A stretch of DNA of 9,433 bases from DATKSS01 sp049582065 (GTDB lineage: Bacteria; Chloroflexota; Dormibacteria; Dormibacterales; Dormibacteraceae): NCBI GenBank assembly GCA_049582065.1, contig JBAUTF010000178.1, positions 1-9,433 on the forward strand. The letters run 5' to 3'. The position numbers were made by a program, and so were the translations under genes. The notes under the pieces are model-generated. The model saw nothing but the letters and a program-made list of their open reading frames with translations. It was not told where the DNA came from and ran no database searches. This document shows positions 6,138 through 9,433 of the stretch, one piece after another (position 1 is the first letter of the stretch; each line of letters opens with the position of its first letter).

Positions 6138-6755
6138 TTACACGTAGGCCCAGGTCGCCACGCTTGGCGAGTCGCCGACGTAGGCCTCGACCCCGCGCGG
6201 GAACCGGTGCGCCTCCAGCGTGATCGCCGTCGCGCGCGCATGGCCCTCCAGGATCACCAGCCTTCCGTCCGGTCGCCGCAGAGCGATGATCTCCGGCACC
6301 TTCTTTTCCGAGTGACAGATCCCTGAAGCGAGCGACAGCACGACCATGTTGGTCTGGTCGCCGGTGAACATATGGCCGACATTGGTCGCGCCCTCGGTCA
6401 CCTTGCGCGTGACCGGCGCGAGGATCACCCACGCGCCGCTGTGCCTGGCGTACAGCATTTCCCCGACCTCCTCTGTGGTGAGGCGGAAGCGCCGCCACTG
6501 GATGTCGTTGGCCAGCCCCTGGAAGCTGCCCGCGCCCATGCCGAACCCATGCGTCTTGGCGATGATCCGACGGCGCAGGGTGTTCTGCTCTGCGTCCTTC
6601 AGGTTTGGCGAGCGCGCGGCCTTCAGCGCCATCGAAAGGTAGGCCGGGTTGGGCGGATCGCCGACGATGTACTGCTGAAAGTCGAGCGACTCGATCTCGG
6701 CCTGCAGCCAGGCGAGGATCACATGGTCGTCGGTCACCGCTCCCAGGTCGTCCAT
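6138..6755 (-). CDS. Uncharacterised 205-aa protein with an EGHxR (ParB/Srx-like) motif
   Basis: I do not recognise a named family. The 205-aa protein has no signal peptide or membrane segment. The N-terminal half is mostly helical-looking. RRFRLTTEEVGEM (88-100) precedes a strand-rich part. Near the end, VPEIIALRRPDGRLVILEGH carries E170-G-H172-A-R174-A-T176, resembling the substrate/nucleotide-binding GHxR-type loop of ParB-N/sulfiredoxin-like folds, and it is followed by AYVGDSPSVATW (191-202). That link is inference from motif shape. The ATG at 6755 is the first in the frame that gives a sensible N-terminus (MDDLGAVTDDHV); no Shine-Dalgarno precedes it. It is divergent from ppdK, whose start is only 45 bp away, so the two could share control. 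Downstream the gene runs almost directly into the repeat array. The real-gene call rests on protein-like composition and a clean frame. Confidence 0.75.
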   Translation of the reverse strand: MDDLGAVTDDHVILAWLQAEIESLDFQQYIVGDPPNPAYLSMALKAARSPNLKDAEQNTLRRRIIAKTHGFGMGAGSFQGLANDIQWRRFRLTTEEVGEMLYARHSGAWVILAPVTRKVTEGATNVGHMFTGDQTNMVVLSLASGICHSEKKVPEIIALRRPDGRLVILEGHARATAITLEAHRFPRGVEAYVGDSPSVATWAYV

Positions 6756-6800
6756 CGACCAACAGCGTAGCGTCGCCGGGTTGGGTCAAACTAACTAGCG
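6756..6800. promoter_or_regulatory. 45-bp divergent promoter gap between the 205-aa gene and ppdK
   Basis: Both divergent starts lie at the edges of this short gap, which must hold at least parts of both promoters unless they extend into the genes. No GGAGG-like ribosome site precedes either ATG, so leaderless or very short leader transcripts are possible. No clear -10/-35 pair is visible. Confidence 0.4.
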
Positions 6801-9433
6801 ATGGCGAAGTCACAAAAATGGGTCTACCAGTTCAAAGAGGGGTCCGCGGCGATGCGCGACCTGCTCGGCGGCAAGGGCGCAGGCGCGGCCGAGATGACGC
6901 GGGCAGGCATGCCCGTTCCTCCCGGCTTCACGATTACAACTGAAGCCTGCCGCGCGTACCTGGCCCACGGCGGCAAGTTTCCACCGGGCCTTTGGGACCA
7001 GGTGACCGCGGCCCTCAAGGTCCTGGAGAGGAACGCCGGCAAGAAGTTCGGCAACCCGAAGGACCCGCTGCTGGTCAGCGTGCGCTCGGGCGCGAAGTTC
7101 TCGATGCCGGGCATGATGGACACGGTCTTGAACCTCGGCCTCAACGAGGACACGGCGAAAGGCCTCGCGCAGCTCACGAAGGACGACCGGTTCGCGCTCG
7201 ACGCCCGGCGCCGCTTCATCCAGATGTTCGGCAAGACGGTGAAAGGGATCGAAGGCGACAAGTTCGAGCACTCACTGGTCGAAGCCAAAAAGCGCGCCCG
7301 GGTCAAGACCGACCCCGAGCTGAAGCCAGCGCAGCTGCGGCCTCTGGTCTCGCGCTTTCTCTCCATATACAAGGAAGCGACACGAACCGAATTTCCATCC
7401 GACCCTGTCGAGCAGCTACGCGAGGCGATCGAGGCGGTGTTCCGCTCCTGGAACACGGAGCGGGCGAAAACCTACCGCAAGATGGAGCGCATCTCCGACG
7501 ACCTCGGCACGGCCGTCAACGTCCAGATGATGGTGTTCGGCAACATGGGCGCGACGTCGGGCACCGGCGTGGCGTTCACCCGCAACCCCATCACGGGGAA
7601 AAGGGAGCTGTACGGCGACTACCTCGCCAACGCGCAGGGCGAGGACGTGGTGGCGGGGCAGCGCGACACGGAGGAGATCATCGCGTTGAAGCGCCACATG
7701 CCGAAGGTGTACGCACAGTTCGATCGCTATGCGCGCCAGCTCGAGAAGCACTACAAGGACGTGCAGGACCTCGAGTTCACGATCGAGCGCGGAAAGCTCT
7801 ACATGCTGCAGACGCGCTCGGCCAAGCGAACTGGCGAAGCGGCGGTGAACATCGCGGTGGACATGGTGAAAGAGCGCCTCATCACCAAGAAAGAGGCGGT
7901 TGCCCGGGTCGAGCCGCGGCAGCTGGAGCAGCTGCTGTTTCCGCGCGTCGACCCCAACGCCAAGGTGCACCCGCTCGCCAAGGGCGTGCCGGCCTCACCC
8001 GGCGCGGCGTCCGGCAGCGCCGTGTTCGATGCCGACACGGCCGTGGAGTGGGGCAAGCAGGGCAAGGCCGTGATCCTTGTCCGCGTGGAGACCAACCCCA
8101 ACGACGTCCACGGCATGGTCGAGGCGAAAGGCATTCTCACGCAGACCGGCGGCACGGCGAGCCACGCGGCGCTGGTCGCGCGCGGCATGGGCAGGCCGTG
8201 TGTGGTGGGCGCCAGCTCGATCAACGTCGACGTGCGCAAGCGCGTGTTCTCCGCGAGCGGGACGACGATCAAGCAGGGTGACCAGATCACGATCGACGGC
8301 ACGACCGGCGACGTCTACGTCGGCAACGTGCCGACGATCGAAGCGCGCTCGCTCAGCAAGCATCCTGCCGCGAGCGCGATCCTGCGCTGGGCGGACGAGT
8401 TCCGCCGCCTGGAGGTGTGGGCCAACGCCGACTACCCGCGCGACGCGATCAAGGCGCGCGAGAACGGCGCGCAGGGCGTGGGGCTGTGCCGGACGGAGCA
8501 CATGTTCATGGAGCAGGAACGGCTCCCGGTCGTGCAGGCGATGATCATGGCCACCACGACCGAGGACCGCGAGAAGGAGCTGGCCAAGCTCCTCAAGATG
8601 CAGCGCCGCGACTTCGAGGGCATCTTCAAGGCGATGGCCGGGCTGCCGGTGATCATCCGGCTGATCGACCCGCCCCTGCACGAGTTCCTGCCGAGCCTGG
8701 AGGACCTGATCCGCGAGACCACGCATCTCAAGGACACTGGCGAGAACCCGGCCCGCTTGAAAGAGCGCGAGAAGATCATGGCCCGCGTCGAGGAGCTGCA
8801 CGAGGCGAACCCGATGTTGGGCCTGCGCGGAGTGCGCCTGTCGATCCTCTACCCGGAGATCACCCGCATGCAGGTGCGGGCGATCATGGAGGCGGCTTGC
8901 AACCTGCGCAAGCGCAAGATCGACGCGCGGCCCGAGATCATGATCCCGCTGGTCGGCACGCGCGCCGAGATGCACTTCGTGCACGAGCAGCTGAAGCCGG
9001 TGGCCGAAGCGGTGCAGAAGGAGAAGGGAGTCGCGGTGCCGTACAAGTTCGGCACCATGATCGAGATCCCGCGCGCGGCGCTGACCGCCGGAGAGATCGC
9101 CAAGGAGGCCGAGTTCTTCTCGTTCGGCACCAACGACCTGACCCAGATGACGTTCGGCTACTCGCGCGACGACGCTGAGCGGCACTTCATCGTCCGCTAC
9201 CTGGAGAAGAAGATCCTTCCGCGCAACCCCTTCGAGACGATCGACGAGGACGGTGTGGGGCGGCTCATGGCGATCGCGGTCAAAGAGGGCCGCAGGACGC
9301 GCAAGAACCTGGAGGTCGGCATCTGCGGCGAGCATGGGGGAGACCCCGAGTCGATCCACCTGTGCCACAGGCTGGGCCTCAACTACGTGTCGTGCAGCCC
9401 GTTCCGCGTGCCGGTGGCGCGCCTGGCGGCGGC
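6801..9433 (+). CDS. ppdK: Pyruvate, phosphate dikinase (C-terminal end off the window)
   Basis: PPDK (EC 2.7.9.1) interconverts ATP, pyruvate and phosphate with AMP, phosphoenolpyruvate and pyrophosphate in the cytosol, for gluconeogenesis or PPi-linked glycolysis. The frame is open from 6801 to the edge: 877 codons, about the length of the Clostridium symbiosum enzyme, so only a short tail is missing. Domains in order are the ATP-grasp region (EGS, LLGGKG, GMPVPPGFTITTEAC, R95 in VSVRSGAKFSMPGMMDTVLNLG, GTAVNVQMMVFGN, NAQGEDVVAG), the swivelling phosphohistidine domain (GGTASHAALVARGMG with H455), and the pyruvate/PEP barrel (LIDPPLHEFLP, SFGTNDLTQMTFGYSRDD with N778 and D779, GICGEHGGDP with C842). 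Residue 453, two before the His, is Ala where the regulatory Thr is usual. The ATG is the first after an in-frame stop at 6792. No ribosome site is visible. Confidence 0.96.
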   Translation, partial: MAKSQKWVYQFKEGSAAMRDLLGGKGAGAAEMTRAGMPVPPGFTITTEACRAYLAHGGKFPPGLWDQVTAALKVLERNAGKKFGNPKDPLLVSVRSGAKFSMPGMMDTVLNLGLNEDTAKGLAQLTKDDRFALDARRRFIQMFGKTVKGIEGDKFEHSLVEAKKRARVKTDPELKPAQLRPLVSRFLSIYKEATRTEFPSDPVEQLREAIEAVFRSWNTERAKTYRKMERISDDLGTAVNVQMMVFGNMGATSGTGVAFTRNPITGKRELYGDYLANAQGEDVVAGQRDTEEIIALKRHMPKVYAQFDRYARQLEKHYKDVQDLEFTIERGKLYMLQTRSAKRTGEAAVNIAVDMVKERLITKKEAVARVEPRQLEQLLFPRVDPNAKVHPLAKGVPASPGAASGSAVFDADTAVEWGKQGKAVILVRVETNPNDVHGMVEAKGILTQTGGTASHAALVARGMGRPCVVGASSINVDVRKRVFSASGTTIKQGDQITIDGTTGDVYVGNVPTIEARSLSKHPAASAILRWADEFRRLEVWANADYPRDAIKARENGAQGVGLCRTEHMFMEQERLPVVQAMIMATTTEDREKELAKLLKMQRRDFEGIFKAMAGLPVIIRLIDPPLHEFLPSLEDLIRETTHLKDTGENPARLKEREKIMARVEELHEANPMLGLRGVRLSILYPEITRMQVRAIMEAACNLRKRKIDARPEIMIPLVGTRAEMHFVHEQLKPVAEAVQKEKGVAVPYKFGTMIEIPRAALTAGEIAKEAEFFSFGTNDLTQMTFGYSRDDAERHFIVRYLEKKILPRNPFETIDEDGVGRLMAIAVKEGRRTRKNLEVGICGEHGGDPESIHLCHRLGLNYVSCSPFRVPVARLAA

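Noticed and set aside
5673..6147. Plus-strand open frames with repeated Pro/Ser/Gly peptides, at first sight a repeat protein
   Set aside because: They are produced by the palindromic DNA repeats; similar frames exist on the other strand, and there is no ribosome site or domain.
5746..6813. A 355-codon minus-strand open frame spanning the repeat array and the 205-aa gene region
   Set aside because: Its C-terminal part is repeat translated into recurrent Gly/Arg/Ser peptides, and its N-terminal part is out of frame with the better-supported 205-aa gene; composition is not protein-like.
6992..8281. A 429-codon plus-strand open frame within ppdK
   Set aside because: It is a +1/+2 shadow of ppdK; the true frame carries all PPDK motifs without interruption, so there is no frameshift.
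7995..9368. A 457-codon minus-strand open frame opposite ppdK
   Set aside because: It is antisense to clearly coding ppdK sequence, with composition typical of a GC-rich shadow.

Overview
The window is high-GC chromosomal DNA of ordinary gene density, probably from a soil or environmental bacterium. Codon use is GC-rich throughout. The secreted PF04185 phosphatase is of the type common in actinomycetes, and pyruvate phosphate dikinase fits an Actinomycetota, Chloroflexota or Dormibacterota-like host, but nothing here fixes the phylum. I see no rRNA, tRNA, CRISPR array, transposase or phage gene.

Left part (1-3.9 kb). Two minus-strand genes form a likely two-gene operon: an M20 metallopeptidase/deacylase (713-1876) and, 7 bp downstream, an unnamed protein (705 down to the window edge, C-terminus missing) with two motifs resembling a PD-(D/E)XK nuclease core. 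A 146-bp divergent region separates them from a plus-strand gene (2023-3861) for a secreted acid phosphatase/phospholipase C-type phosphoesterase, which ends at a strong hairpin terminator.

Middle part (3.9-6.8 kb). An alpha/beta hydrolase (3975-4781, plus) converges on a papain-like C1A cysteine peptidase (4968-5738, minus), with two hairpins between them. Upstream of the peptidase start lies the most unusual structure in the window, a repeat array of about 366 bp (5761-6126). It consists of nested palindromes with matching inverted ends and a nearly perfect 60-bp tandem duplication. It generates long but meaningless open frames on both strands. Beyond it is a 205-aa minus-strand protein (6138-6755) with an EGHxR motif reminiscent of ParB/sulfiredoxin-like folds.

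Right part (6.8 kb to end). Divergent from that protein by only 45 bp is ppdK (6801 to beyond 9433), nearly complete. All the catalytic landmarks I checked are present, but Ala replaces the Thr that normally sits two residues before the catalytic His.

The genes do not form one obvious pathway. The array looks like a REP/MITE-type element and is the best candidate for something undescribed. The N-terminally anchored nuclease-like protein and the ppdK regulatory-site substitution also merit a look. I found no convincing new multi-gene system.
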